From: Peptococcaceae bacterium BICA1-7
GTDB taxonomy: Bacteria > Bacillota > Desulfotomaculia > Desulfotomaculales > Desulfocucumaceae
Direction: 5' to 3'
Assembly: GCA_000802095.1 (NCBI GenBank)
Contig: JUEB01000026.1
Location: 1 to 64,000 of the forward strand
DNA: 64,000 nt
Shown here: one piece after another, positions 7,332 through 17,069 of the stretch
Position numbering within the stretch: the stretch's first letter is position 1
Layout of the letters: every line of letters starts with the position of its first letter
The notes under the pieces: generated by a model
Databases searched by the model: none
Told to the model about the DNA's origin: nothing
Seen by the model: the letters and a program-made list of their open reading frames with translations, nothing else
Position numbers and translations under genes: made by a program

Positions 7332-8257
7332 CGGGCCACCACCCCCCGGCGGGAGATTAATTTAATTGCCACTATAAATATGAAGGATATTATAAGCAGA
7401 AGAAGGCTCATGGACCAGAGCACATTATTCCACAGCGAGCCCATGACGGTATAGCCCATGTCCATGGTTATGGCGCTGGTGAGGGTTATCACAGGGTCCA
7501 GGAAGGTTGTTGGTATGGCCCGGGTATTGCCTATAACCATCTGAACAGCCAGAGCCTCTCCAAAGGCCCTGGCCAGCCCCAGCACAATACCTGTTATGAT
7601 TCCTGACCGGGCGGCGGGCACCAGCACCAGGCGTATTGTCTGCCAGCGAGTGGACCCCAGTGAGAAGGCGGCCTCCTTCCACTGCGCCGGAAGGGCTCTT
7701 AGTGTGTCAACTGATACGCTGGTAATAGTGGGCAGTATCATTATGGAAAGCACCAAAAAGCCGGCCAGTACGCTAAACCCATAGCCGCCAAGATGGTTTC
7801 GAATCAGCGGTACTAAAACGCTCAGCCCTACATAGCCGTATACCACTGAAGGTATGCCGGTCAGCAGTTCCACCGACGGCTGAAGAACACGGCGGCACCA
7901 CTCCGGAGCTATTTCAACCATAAAAACAGCCACTATAATACTTAGGGGGGCGCTTATCATAACCGCCGAGAGAGATACCGCCAGGGAACCCAGTATAAAG
8001 GGCAGTACTCCCACCAGCGGCCCGCCCTCCTCCACCGGACGGTCGGGCCACCACTGACTGCCCAGTAAAAATTGGTGAAGCCCTATGCCATCTTTTATAA
8101 ATAGGGCTATTCCCCTGGCTCCTATAAAATAAATAATTCCGGCCGTTAAAACAACTACAATAAGGGCGCATAACAGTGCCAGGGAAAAACCCACCTTTTC
8201 CCTTTGTTTATTTACACTTTTAAGAAGTACAATAAAAAAATCTTTCATTTGTTTCAC
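7328..8257 (-). CDS. pstC: Phosphate ABC transporter permease PstC
   Basis: 309 residues with six membrane segments. PstC landmarks are LLTGIPSVVYGYVGLSVLVP (about 124-143), the loop VDTLRALPAQWKEAAFSLGS and GLARAFGEALAVQMVIGN. The start is GTG at 8257 or ATG at 8248 (GGTG six bases upstream of the latter); both read into the same protein. It lies 85 bp after pstS and overlaps pstA by 4 bp. Function: channel subunit of the high-affinity phosphate importer. Confidence 0.9.
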   Translation of the reverse strand: MKQMKDFFIVLLKSVNKQREKVGFSLALLCALIVVVLTAGIIYFIGARGIALFIKDGIGLHQFLLGSQWWPDRPVEEGGPLVGVLPFILGSLAVSLSAVMISAPLSIIVAVFMVEIAPEWCRRVLQPSVELLTGIPSVVYGYVGLSVLVPLIRNHLGGYGFSVLAGFLVLSIMILPTITSVSVDTLRALPAQWKEAAFSLGSTRWQTIRLVLVPAARSGIITGIVLGLARAFGEALAVQMVIGNTRAIPTTFLDPVITLTSAITMDMGYTVMGSLWNNVLWSMSLLLLIISFIFIVAIKLISRRGVVAR

Positions 8258-8342
8258 CAGTCTTCAGTTTTTTAAAAATTGTCCGGCGGCCCGCGAAAAG
8301 AGGGCCGCCTTATATCAAACATGGAGGGGAGTGCGGGCTTAA

Positions 8343-9230
8343 TTATTTGGTGGTAACATTTCCTTTGGCATCACGCTCTATCTTCATTTCAGTTACCGGG
8401 ATATAGCCCAGCTTGACTACCATGTCTCCCTGCACTTCCGGGGTCAGCATATAGTCCAGGAAGGCCTTCTTTAAGCCCTCGGGCTGTCCCTTGGTATACA
8501 TGTGCTCATATGCCCATACCGGATACGCGCCGGAGGTGATATTTTCTTTATTGGGGTCCTTTCCATCAAGTTTAATTGGCTTAACGCTGCCGTCAAGGTA
8601 TGAAAGAGCAAGGTAGCTTATGGCGCCGGGTGTTTCCTTGACAATTTTGCGGACCAGTCCGGAAGAGTCCTCTTCCATTCCCTTGGCTTCCTCTTTGCCG
8701 TCCAGAGCAAAGGACTTAAAGGTGGCCCTGGTGCCGGAGCCCTTGGCCCTGTTGATAATTACTATTTTTTGGTCGCTGCCGCCCACCTCTTTCCAGTTGG
8801 TGGTTTTGCCTGTAAATATGTCAATGAGCTGTGCCTTGGTAAGATTGTCAATCGTGACCCCCGGATTTACCACCGCCGCCATTCCTACCACGCACACCCT
8901 GGTATCCACCAACTGGGTGGCGTCAATGCCTGACTTCTCTTCAGCAAATATATCCGAGTTGCCTATGTCTGCACCACCCTGGGTAACCTGGGTAAGCCCG
9001 GTGCCGCTGCCTCCGCCCTGCACAGTGATTTGGGCCTTAATATTTTTAGTCATATACTGCTTGGCCGCCTGCTCAACCAGGGGCTGAAGCGCTGTGGATC
9101 CTGCTGCTGTAAGGGAGCCTGACACTCCGTCCGAATTGTCTGCGGCCTGACCTTTGTCCCCGCAGCCTGCCGCGGCCGCTGTAAGGACCAGCATAAGCAC
9201 CATTACCAGTAATTTAAAGTGTTTTTTCAA
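8343..9230 (-). CDS. pstS: Phosphate-binding lipoprotein PstS
   Basis: 295 residues. A lipoprotein signal ends at the lipobox AAAGC (Cys23). The mature protein is a periplasmic-type binding protein with the phosphate-contacting loops AGSTALQPL, GGGSGTGLTQ, the SD of NSDIF, and RAKGSGTRATF. It captures phosphate outside the membrane and delivers it to PstC/PstA. The start is TTG at 9230 behind GGGAGGG with an 8-base gap. It is the first gene of pstS-pstC-pstA. No Pho-box was assigned because the consensus in Clostridia is poorly defined to me. Confidence 0.92.
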   Translation of the reverse strand: MKKHFKLLVMVLMLVLTAAAAGCGDKGQAADNSDGVSGSLTAAGSTALQPLVEQAAKQYMTKNIKAQITVQGGGSGTGLTQVTQGGADIGNSDIFAEEKSGIDATQLVDTRVCVVGMAAVVNPGVTIDNLTKAQLIDIFTGKTTNWKEVGGSDQKIVIINRAKGSGTRATFKSFALDGKEEAKGMEEDSSGLVRKIVKETPGAISYLALSYLDGSVKPIKLDGKDPNKENITSGAYPVWAYEHMYTKGQPEGLKKAFLDYMLTPEVQGDMVVKLGYIPVTEMKIERDAKGNVTTK

Positions 9231-9389
9231 ATCTGTACCCTCCCTATTTTTTTTTATGTAATCAGCGGTTGTCCGCTGGTCTGTTTTAATTATTCTAAAC
9301 GGCCATTGTTAAAGGGTAATTGCCCTTGAATTATACTGAGGTTATATATTGGTTAACTCACTGTTAAAAGGACCATTGGCTGATTCCAG

Positions 9390-9587
9390 CTTATACCGGG
9401 AAAAATCACCCGGGTCCTTAATGGCCACAGAGGACACAGAGATCACAGAGAATTACTCTGGGGTATTTCTATCGGGTCTGAAGGACTAGAAAATTAGAGA
9501 ATTTATATTCGCCCTTTACAATCGAGCTATTAAAAACTCATTGAGCATTCAAGCAGGCTTAAATAACTCTGTGTCCTCTGTGGCTAA
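9390..9587 (+). repeat. CACAGAGGACACAGAG repeat element, copy 1
   Basis: About 200 bp beginning AATCACCCGGGTCCTTAA and TGGCCACAGAGGACACAGAG and ending CTCTGTGTCCTCTGTGGCT, so the ends are imperfect inverted repeats. It is alignable along its whole length with the reverse complement of 44638-44838, sharing GGTCTGAAG, AAATTAGAG and AGCATTCAA in the interior. It codes for nothing and sits between pstS and the carboxyltransferase gene. MITE-like, but no cognate transposase is in the window. The remaining gap (9231-9389) shows no gene. Confidence 0.75.
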
Positions 9588-9618
9588 AAAAAAACAGCCC
9601 ACCTCGCGGTAGGCTGTT
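9586..9618 (-). terminator. Intrinsic terminator of the propionate operon
   Basis: AACAGCC(C)ACC/GGT(A)GGCTGTT stem (9593-9618) followed on the minus strand by nine T. It is 26 bp past the 5S carboxyltransferase stop and ends the operon. Confidence 0.88.
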
Positions 9619-9643
9619 TTAAATACTAATATTGGAATTTATA

Positions 9644-10990
9644 TTATTTGGCGGCCTCTTTTCTCTTTTTCAGGAATTCCGGGGCCACCTGTGGGAACAG
9701 TGCTGCCGTGACCACGTCTTCGGGCTTTTGAATGTATTCGGACACCAGCTCGCGGGCAGCGGGTAGCTCGGGCTCGATAAGGTCGGCCGGCCGAACTGTG
9801 ATAGGCGTTTCATTCCCTATTATTTTCTTGCGCACCTCTTCGTTTACCGCCGCAGGAGGTCTGCCGTAGAAGCCGCGCATGTAGTTTTTAACCTCGTCGG
9901 TGGCCACCATGTAGCGCTGGCCCACGATAACGTTGATGGCTGCCTGGGTGCCCACTATCTGGCTGGAAGGGGTGACCAGGGGCGGGAAGCCAAAGTCTTC
10001 ACGGACTTTGGGCACCTCGGCCAGAACCTGGGGCAGCTTGTCGATAGCGTTCTGCTCCTTCAGCTGGTTAACAAAATTGGAGATCATGCCACCGGGGACC
10101 TGGTAAAGCAGGACGTTGGTGTCTACGCTGCTGGAAGAGCTGTCCAGGTCTTTGTAATTCATTCTGGCCTCCTTGAAGTAGTCGGCCATCTTGTTAAGCT
10201 TGGTCAGGTCAAGCCCGGTAGTATAGGGGCCATCTTCCAGGGTGGCCACCATGGTCTCTATGGCCGGCTGTGATGTCTGCAGGGCCATGGTGGAGATAGA
10301 GCAGTCCACCACGTCCACACCTGCCTCTATGGCCTTTAAGTAGGACATGGAGGCCATTCCGCTGGTATAGTGGGCGTGCAGTTGAACAGGTATGTCCAGT
10401 CTTTCTTTCCAGCCCCTGATAATCTCAAAGGCCTTATAGGGAGAGAGTATGCCGGCCATATCTTTGAGGCAGAGGGAATCGGCTCCAATTTCCTGCAGCT
10501 CTTTGGCCATATTCATATAAAAGTCGAAGTCATGAACAGGGCTTATGGTGTAAACCACGGTGGCCTGTACGTGCCCGCCCTCTTTCTTGGTAACTCTCAT
10601 GGCCCTTTCCATATTTCTTACATCGTTTAGCGCGTCGAATATCCTGAAAATATCCATTCCGTTGGCCACGCTGTATTTGATGAACTCATCCAGAACATCA
10701 TCGGCATAGTGCTTGTAGCCCACTACGTTTTGGCTCCGGAGAAGCATCTGGGTCTTTGTGTTTTTAAAATATTTCTTTAGAGTTCTGAGACGCTCCCAGG
10801 GGTCTTCATCCAAAAATCTGATGCAGGAGTCAAAGGTGGCCCCTCCCCATACCTCAACGGAGTGAAACCCCATGCTTTCTATATATTCGGCTATGGGAAG
10901 CATATGTTCTATTCTCATCCTGGTGGCCAGAAGTGACTGGTGACCGTCGCGAAGGGTTGTGTCAGTTATCCCCACAAGTCTTTTGCCCAT
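9644..10990 (-). CDS. Pyruvate/oxaloacetate carboxyltransferase (transcarboxylase 5S type)
   Basis: 448 residues forming a single carboxyltransferase domain: TLRDGHQSLLATRMR (12-26), the lysine to be carboxylated in SLCLKDMAG, and the metal-binding HAH of VQLHAHYTSG. There is no C-terminal biotinyl domain (no MKM), so it is the 5S/OadA-N type that needs a separate biotin carrier. In propionate metabolism it moves CO2 between pyruvate/oxaloacetate and a biotin carrier shared with the methylmalonyl-CoA carboxyltransferase upstream. It lies after a hairpin following mdh, so it may be expressed at a lower level. Start ATG 10990 with GAAAGGAAGG upstream. No biotin-carrier gene is found in the window. 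Confidence 0.9.
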   Translation of the reverse strand: MGKRLVGITDTTLRDGHQSLLATRMRIEHMLPIAEYIESMGFHSVEVWGGATFDSCIRFLDEDPWERLRTLKKYFKNTKTQMLLRSQNVVGYKHYADDVLDEFIKYSVANGMDIFRIFDALNDVRNMERAMRVTKKEGGHVQATVVYTISPVHDFDFYMNMAKELQEIGADSLCLKDMAGILSPYKAFEIIRGWKERLDIPVQLHAHYTSGMASMSYLKAIEAGVDVVDCSISTMALQTSQPAIETMVATLEDGPYTTGLDLTKLNKMADYFKEARMNYKDLDSSSSSVDTNVLLYQVPGGMISNFVNQLKEQNAIDKLPQVLAEVPKVREDFGFPPLVTPSSQIVGTQAAINVIVGQRYMVATDEVKNYMRGFYGRPPAAVNEEVRKKIIGNETPITVRPADLIEPELPAARELVSEYIQKPEDVVTAALFPQVAPEFLKKRKEAAK

Positions 10991-11041
10991 TAATGATACC
11001 TTCCTTTCGATTGCTTTTTATGAATACAATATACATGCCAT

Positions 11042-11072
11042 TTTTTTAAAAGGGGTTCCCTTTTGGAACCCC
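11042..11072 (-). terminator. Hairpin after mdh, probable attenuating terminator
   Basis: Perfect GGGGTTCC/GGAACCCC stem (11052-11072) followed on the minus strand by TTTTAAAAAAA. The U-run is short (four), so it may be leaky and tune expression of the 5S gene, which begins only 50 bp beyond. Confidence 0.6.
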
Positions 11073-11078
11073 ATATTA

Positions 11079-12035
<957 letters not shown>

Positions 12036-13571
12036 CTAAAGTGGTATGTTACCATGCTTTTTCCCGGGAAGTTCTTCTTCCTTGGTAGAAAGCATGTCAA
12101 GGGTTGCAATTATTCTCTTCCTGGTGTCCCTGGGGTCAATAACATCGTCAACATATCCCCGGGCGCAGGCTATATATGGGTTGGCGAATTTTTCACGGTA
12201 TTCGGAGGTTAGCTTCATTCTGGCCTCCATCGGGTTTTCAGCGCTTTCAATCTCTTTTTTGTTGATAATATTAACTGCTCCCTCTGGCCCCATTACTGCG
12301 ATTTCTGCTGTGGGCCAGGCAAATACGTTGTCTGCCCTGAGGCTTGAGCTGCACATGGCCAGATAGGCTCCCCCATAGGCTTTTCTTAGAATTATGGTAA
12401 CCTTGGGCACGGTGGCCTCTGAGTAGGCAAAGAGCATCTTGGCGCCGTGCCGTATTATTCCGCCATACTCCTGGTTGGTGCCGGGCAGGAAGCCCGGAAC
12501 ATCCATAAATGTTATGATAGGAAGGTTAAAGCAGTCACAGAACCTGACGAAGCGGGATATTTTGTCCGAGGCGTTTATGTCCAGGCACCCGGCCAGAAAA
12601 TCAGGCTGATTTGCTATAATGCCTACCGATTCTCCGTTGATTCTGGCAAATCCCACCACTGCGTTTTTGGCGAAGTGAGGCTGAACCTCCAGGAACTCTC
12701 CCCCGTCAACCACAAGAGTGATAATTTTCTTTACATCATAGGACATATGAGGGCTGTCCGGAATGACTCCCAGCAGATCCTCCGGGCTTCCTGCCGGCTC
12801 CCTGACCTGGAATGAAGGAGCGGGCTCCATGTAATTGGAGGGAAGGAAGCCTACCAGCTGGCGGATAAGGTCTATGCAGTCCGTTTCGTCCTCGGCGGCA
12901 AAGTGGGCCACACCACTGGTCTGGTTGTGGGTCATGGCTCCCCCCAGCACCTCCATGGACACCTCTTCACCGGTAACCGCCTTGATTACCTGTGGGCCGG
13001 TAATAAACATCTGGCTGGTGTTCTTAACCATTACTATAAAGTCGGTCAGGGCCGGCGAATAAACCGCGCCTCCTGCGCAGGGGCCCATAATGACGGATAT
13101 CTGGGGTATTACACCGGAGGCCCTGGTATTTCTGAAAAATATTTCACCGTAGCCGTTTAAGGCGTCAACGCCTTCCTGTATTCTGGCGCCGCCGGAATCG
13201 TTTAAGCCGATTACCGGGGCACCCACCTTCATGGCCGAGTCCAGTACCTTGCATATTTTGGCGGCGTGTATTTTGCCAAGGGATCCGCCGGTAACGGTAA
13301 AGTCCTGGGCATAGACGAATACACGGCGGCCGTCAATGTTTCCGTAGCCTGCCACAACCCCTTCGCCAGGGGCCTTAAGGTTATCTATATCTTCCTCTCC
13401 GGCAAAGGTTACCAGCTCAACAAAGGTGTCCGGGTCGAAGAGCATGTCAATCCTTTCCCGGGCTGTTTTTTTGCCGGCCTGGTGCTGTTTGTCAATTCTT
13501 TTCTGACCGCCTCCGGCCATCACCTGATCTCTCAGCCGGTTCATCTGATCTAATTTTTCCTGGATGCTCAT
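12036..13571 (-). CDS. mmdA: Methylmalonyl-CoA carboxyltransferase / decarboxylase alpha subunit (12S type)
   Basis: 511 residues, a crotonase-fold carboxyltransferase with N and C halves. Landmarks are KKTARERIDML (34-44), LNDSGGARIQEGVDAL (oxyanion and CoA site), MGPCAGGAVYSPAL, FMDVPGFLPGTNQE and ILRKAYGGAYLAMCSS. The family includes propionyl-CoA carboxylase beta, the transcarboxylase 12S subunit and methylmalonyl-CoA decarboxylase alpha. Lying between epimerase and mdh with a 5S gene downstream, it most likely exchanges CO2 between propionyl-CoA/methylmalonyl-CoA and a biotin carrier. ATG at 13571; 14 bp after the epimerase gene. Whether it works as soluble transcarboxylase or with a sodium-pump membrane subunit cannot be told here; no such subunit is in the window. 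Confidence 0.9.
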   Translation of the reverse strand: MSIQEKLDQMNRLRDQVMAGGGQKRIDKQHQAGKKTARERIDMLFDPDTFVELVTFAGEEDIDNLKAPGEGVVAGYGNIDGRRVFVYAQDFTVTGGSLGKIHAAKICKVLDSAMKVGAPVIGLNDSGGARIQEGVDALNGYGEIFFRNTRASGVIPQISVIMGPCAGGAVYSPALTDFIVMVKNTSQMFITGPQVIKAVTGEEVSMEVLGGAMTHNQTSGVAHFAAEDETDCIDLIRQLVGFLPSNYMEPAPSFQVREPAGSPEDLLGVIPDSPHMSYDVKKIITLVVDGGEFLEVQPHFAKNAVVGFARINGESVGIIANQPDFLAGCLDINASDKISRFVRFCDCFNLPIITFMDVPGFLPGTNQEYGGIIRHGAKMLFAYSEATVPKVTIILRKAYGGAYLAMCSSSLRADNVFAWPTAEIAVMGPEGAVNIINKKEIESAENPMEARMKLTSEYREKFANPYIACARGYVDDVIDPRDTRKRIIATLDMLSTKEEELPGKKHGNIPL

Positions 13572-13585
13572 CTTGGCCCTCCCTG

Positions 13586-13987
13586 CTATTTTCTTTCACA
13601 CAGTTCCACCAGTGTGCCAAAGGTTGATTTGGGATGAAGAAAAGCAATTCTTGCGCCGCCGGCTCCCCGGCGGGGCTTTTCGTCAATCAGCCGGACTCCC
13701 TTTGCTTTCAGCTCGGCCAGCTTTTCATCGAGGTTATCTACCCTGAAGGCTATATGCTGAATGCCCTCCCCATTTTTTTCTATATAGCGGGCAATGGGGC
13801 CGTCGGGGTCGGTGGACTCCAAAAGCTCTACCTCACTGTCTCCGGTAGGAAGAAAGGCAACTCTCACCTTTTGCTCTTCCACAACCTCTGTTTCGGTGAC
13901 CTTAAGTCCTAAAAGGCCTTCATAGAGCTTTAGAGCCTGGTTTAAATCCTTAACAGCGATACCTATATGGTCAACTTTTTTAATCAT
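13586..13987 (-). CDS. mce: Methylmalonyl-CoA epimerase
   Basis: 133 residues of the vicinal-oxygen-chelate (glyoxalase) fold in two babbb halves. Metal ligands are visible as His in [11 protein letters not shown] (residue 6), His in [12 protein letters not shown] and Glu in GTLVELCE near the C-terminus. It interconverts (R)- and (S)-methylmalonyl-CoA, joining the mutase to the carboxyltransferase. Length is typical. ATG at 13987 lies 35 bp after the cobalamin-binding subunit gene and the gene runs directly into mmdA, as in other mmc clusters. Confidence 0.93.
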   Translation of the reverse strand: MIKKVDHIGIAVKDLNQALKLYEGLLGLKVTETEVVEEQKVRVAFLPTGDSEVELLESTDPDGPIARYIEKNGEGIQHIAFRVDNLDEKLAELKAKGVRLIDEKPRRGAGGARIAFLHPKSTFGTLVELCERK

Positions 13988-14022
13988 TTTTGATTATACC
14001 CCCCCTTGCTGGAAAATTATAC

Positions 14023-14418
14023 TTATACTCCCTTGGCCTTCTTGATGTACGCTATAACATTCTTGGTATCGGTGCCGGGGCCGAATATCTCAACAATGCC
14101 GGCCTCTTTGAGAGGTGGAATATCCTCATCGGGTATAACCCCGCCTCCCAGCACCAGTATGTCTTGAGCGTTATTTTCTCTAAGGCCCTTCACCACCGGC
14201 GGGAATAGGTGCAGGTGGGCTCCGGACAGGCTGCTTAAGGCAACCACTTCCACGTCCTCCTGTATGGCTGCCTGCACAATCTGCTCAGGAGTCTGCCTTA
14301 AGCCCGTGTATATAACTTCCATCCCGGCGTCTCGCAGTGCCTGGGCGATAACCTTTGCGCCCCGGTCATGCCCGTCAAGTCCCGGCTTGGCCACAAGTAC
14401 CCTGATTGGCTTTTCCAT
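14023..14418 (-). CDS. mcmA2: Methylmalonyl-CoA mutase, cobalamin-binding (small) subunit
   Basis: 131 residues, a flavodoxin-like B12-binding domain. The base-off/His-on signature DxHxxG is present as [13 protein letters not shown] (13-25), followed by SLSGAH and GGGVIPDED. The His ligates cobalt of adenosylcobalamin. Together with the 555-residue catalytic subunit directly upstream it forms the split mutase that converts succinyl-CoA and methylmalonyl-CoA, the arrangement common in archaea and Pelotomaculum. The two genes are 15 bp apart. No chaperone gene (meaB/argK) lies between them, unlike many mcm clusters. Confidence 0.94.
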   Translation of the reverse strand: MEKPIRVLVAKPGLDGHDRGAKVIAQALRDAGMEVIYTGLRQTPEQIVQAAIQEDVEVVALSSLSGAHLHLFPPVVKGLRENNAQDILVLGGGVIPDEDIPPLKEAGIVEIFGPGTDTKNVIAYIKKAKGV

Positions 14419-14433
14419 TATAACCCCTCCTGA

Positions 14434-16101
14434 CTAAAATACAATCTGCTGCCTGTATTCGCCAAACTCTTCACGCAGTACTCCACATATTTCTCCAAGG
14501 GTGGCATAGTTTTTAACCGCCTCGATGAAGTACGGCATGAGGTTTTCATTGGTGCCTGAAGCTTTGCGGAGCTTGCCCAGTATTGCGTCCACCTGGGCAT
14601 TGTCTCTTTCAGCACGCATTTTGGCCAGTCTGGCCACCTGACGCTCTCCCACCGCCGGGTCCACCTTTAGAAGGCCCTTGGGCTTTTCGGTGGCCATGGT
14701 GAATTTGTTGACCCCTATAACAGTCTTGGCGCCGCTTTCAATATCCAGCTGATACTGATAAGCGCTCTTTTGTATTTCTTTTTGCATGTATTCTATGGCT
14801 TTGGGCGCTCCACCCACCGAGTCTATCTTTTCAATATATTTCATGGCTCTTTCTTCTATCTGGTCGGTGAGGCTTTCAATCATGTAGGAGCCGCCCAGAG
14901 GGTCTACAGTGTCGGCAACTCCTATTTCATAGCCAATTACCTGCTGGGTCCTTAGGGCAATAAGCACTGAATCCTCGTTGGGCAGCGCCAGCGCCTCGTC
15001 CCGGGAGTTGGTGTGCAGGGACTGTGTTCCTCCCAGCACTGCGCTAAGCGCCTGGAAGGCCACTCTCATTATATTGACGTCCGGCTGCTGGGCAGTCAGT
15101 GTACACCCTGCGGTCTGGGTGTGGAAGCGAAGCATGAGTGATTTTGGGCTCTTGGCCCCGAATCTTTCCTTCATTATTCTTGCCCATAGTCTCCGGGCGG
15201 CCCTGAACTTGGCAACTTCCTCAAGGAAGTTGAGGTGGGCGTTAAAGAAGAAGGAGAGCCTGGGAGCGAAGTCGTCCACATTAAGACCTGAGTCAATGGC
15301 CGCCTGAACATAGGCTATGCCGTCGGCCAGGGTAAAGGCTACCTCCTGCACTGCGGTGGAGCCTGCCTCCCTTATGTGGTAGCCGCTGATGCTGATGGTG
15401 TTCCAGTTGGATATATTCTTGGCGCAGTAGCCGAATATGTCGGTAATCAGCCTCATGGACTGATCTGGAGGGAATATATAGGTTCCCCGGGCGATATATT
15501 CCTTGAGAATGTCATTCTGAATGGTGCCGTTAAGCTTGTCAGGAGTGACTCCCTGTTTTTCAGCCACTGCTATATACATGGCCAGCAGTACGGCGGCCGG
15601 GGAGTTAATAGTCATAGAGGTGCTGACCTTGTCAAGGGGTATGCCGTCCAGCAGTGTTTCCATGTCCATGATGGAGTCAATAGCCACCCCCACCTTGCCC
15701 ACTTCTCCCATGGCCAGTTGGTGGTCGGAGTCAAAGCCTATCTGGGTGGGCAGGTCAAAGGCCACTGAGAGGCCGGTCTGTCCCTGATCCAGCAGATAGC
15801 GGAATCTCTTGTTGGTTTCTTCTGCTGACCCGAAGCCGGCATACTGTCTCATGGTCCAGTGCCTGCCCCGGTACATGTTGGGCTGCACTCCCCTGGTATA
15901 GGGGAATTGGCCGGGAAGACTCAGATCCAGGCTTGCAGTGTCAGACAGCTCGGCCGGGGTATATACTGCCTCTATATTTATGCCTGAGTCGGTGCTGAAT
16001 TCTTTCTGTCTTTCCGGGCGTTTCTTAACTTGTTCATTAAGCTTGCTCTGCCAGGCGGATTTTTTTTCTTTTAGTTCATCAATGCTGTTTTTGTCGAACA
16101 A
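14434..16101 (-). CDS. mcmA1: Methylmalonyl-CoA mutase, large (catalytic) subunit
   Basis: 555 residues, the TIM-barrel half of methylmalonyl-CoA mutase. Landmarks are [20 protein letters not shown] (about 69-88, substrate-binding Tyr and Arg), [35 protein letters not shown] (with the catalytic His), [16 protein letters not shown] and [10 protein letters not shown]. The C-terminal B12 domain is a separate gene. It performs the radical rearrangement of succinyl-CoA to methylmalonyl-CoA. ATG at 16101, 28 bp after sucD. Direction in propionate oxidation is methylmalonyl-CoA to succinyl-CoA, which feeds the succinyl-CoA synthetase encoded upstream. Confidence 0.96.
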   Translation of the reverse strand: MFDKNSIDELKEKKSAWQSKLNEQVKKRPERQKEFSTDSGINIEAVYTPAELSDTASLDLSLPGQFPYTRGVQPNMYRGRHWTMRQYAGFGSAEETNKRFRYLLDQGQTGLSVAFDLPTQIGFDSDHQLAMGEVGKVGVAIDSIMDMETLLDGIPLDKVSTSMTINSPAAVLLAMYIAVAEKQGVTPDKLNGTIQNDILKEYIARGTYIFPPDQSMRLITDIFGYCAKNISNWNTISISGYHIREAGSTAVQEVAFTLADGIAYVQAAIDSGLNVDDFAPRLSFFFNAHLNFLEEVAKFRAARRLWARIMKERFGAKSPKSLMLRFHTQTAGCTLTAQQPDVNIMRVAFQALSAVLGGTQSLHTNSRDEALALPNEDSVLIALRTQQVIGYEIGVADTVDPLGGSYMIESLTDQIEERAMKYIEKIDSVGGAPKAIEYMQKEIQKSAYQYQLDIESGAKTVIGVNKFTMATEKPKGLLKVDPAVGERQVARLAKMRAERDNAQVDAILGKLRKASGTNENLMPYFIEAVKNYATLGEICGVLREEFGEYRQQIVF

Positions 16102-16129
16102 TTTCTTACACCCTCCTCCATTACAGGAA

Positions 16130-16999
16130 TTATAAGGCCAGTCTTTCTTTTATCAGCGCCGGTACTTCAAATGTAAGTGTGGCTACCGAGGCTCCGGCCT
16201 CTTTCAGAGCCTTGACTTTTCCCTCAAAGGTTCCTTTGCCGCGCTCAATGATGGCACCGGCGTGACCCATTCTTTTGCCGGGAGGCGCGCTCTTGCCTGC
16301 GATATAGCCGATAACCGGCTTGGACATCTTTTTAATGAAGGCCGCAGCCTCCTCTTCCTGGTTGCCTCCAATTTCACCTACCATAACAACGGCCTTTGTT
16401 TCAGGATCCTTTTCAAATTTTTCCAGAACATCTATAAAGGACAGACCAACTGCCCTGTCTCCGCCAAGTCCTACCACGGTGGACTGGCCCATTCCGTTGG
16501 CGGTGAGATTACCCACTATCTCATAGGTAAGGGTTCCGCTGCGGGCAACGACGCCCACATGTCCCGGAATAAAAAACTGATTGGGGGGGATGCCCATTTT
16601 GCACTTGCCGGAGGAAACTATCCCGAAGGTATTGGGTCCAATTACCATGGCTCCCTTTTTCCTGGCGTAATTTATTATATCCATTTCGTCATGAACCGGA
16701 ATGTGCTCGGTGATCACCACCACCACTTTGACACCGGCCTCAATGGCCTCAAAGGCCGCATCTTTGGCAAAGGGGGCCGGTATAAAGATGCAGGAGGCAT
16801 CCACCCTGTTCTCTTCCATGGCGGCAAACACTGTGTCGTATATCTTGACTCCTTCCACTTCCTGCCCTCCCTTGCCCGGGGAGGTGCCGCCTACAACCTT
16901 GGTGCCGTAAGCCAGCATCTGCTTCATGTGAAATTTGCCCTGGTTTCCGGTGGCCCCCTGCACTATAACATTGGTGTTCTCGTCTATGATAATAGCCAT
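16130..16999 (-). CDS. sucD: Succinate-CoA ligase (ADP-forming), alpha subunit
   Basis: 289 residues. CoA-binding Rossmann domain with [12 protein letters not shown] (13-24), the ligase domain with [10 protein letters not shown], and the phosphohistidine loop [10 protein letters not shown] (about 241-250), where the active-site His is phosphorylated. Works with SucC to conserve energy: succinyl-CoA + ADP + Pi to succinate + CoA + ATP, the one substrate-level ATP of propionate oxidation. ATG at 16999 with AAAGGA 11 bases upstream; 70 bp after sucC, a gap that contains a small tandem-like run (17020-17069). Confidence 0.95.
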   Translation of the reverse strand: MAIIIDENTNVIVQGATGNQGKFHMKQMLAYGTKVVGGTSPGKGGQEVEGVKIYDTVFAAMEENRVDASCIFIPAPFAKDAAFEAIEAGVKVVVVITEHIPVHDEMDIINYARKKGAMVIGPNTFGIVSSGKCKMGIPPNQFFIPGHVGVVARSGTLTYEIVGNLTANGMGQSTVVGLGGDRAVGLSFIDVLEKFEKDPETKAVVMVGEIGGNQEEEAAAFIKKMSKPVIGYIAGKSAPPGKRMGHAGAIIERGKGTFEGKVKALKEAGASVATLTFEVPALIKERLAL

Positions 17000-17019
17000 T
17001 GATTATTTTCCGTCCTTTC

Positions 17020-17069
17020 CTATACTAATGCCTAATCCCTAATTCCTAATTTCCAATTCCCAATCCCTA
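17020..17069. repeat. Degenerate heptad-like run between sucC and sucD
   Basis: TAATGCCTAATCCCTAATTC followed by CTAATTTCCAATTCCCAATC: seven-base units of the form CTAATTC/CCAATTC repeated about six times, inside an operon. It resembles the other short degenerate tandem runs of this window but with a different unit. No coding sense; effect on the transcript unknown. Confidence 0.6.

Noticed and set aside
13266-13553. Long plus-strand frames opposite mmdA, mcmA, sucD and other minus-strand genes
   Set aside because: Antisense shadows of GC-biased coding sequence; no ribosome sites or domain signatures.
17020-17069. Possible attenuator between sucC and sucD
   Set aside because: The repeated CTAATTC units do not form a stable hairpin and there is no U-run; kept only as a repeat.
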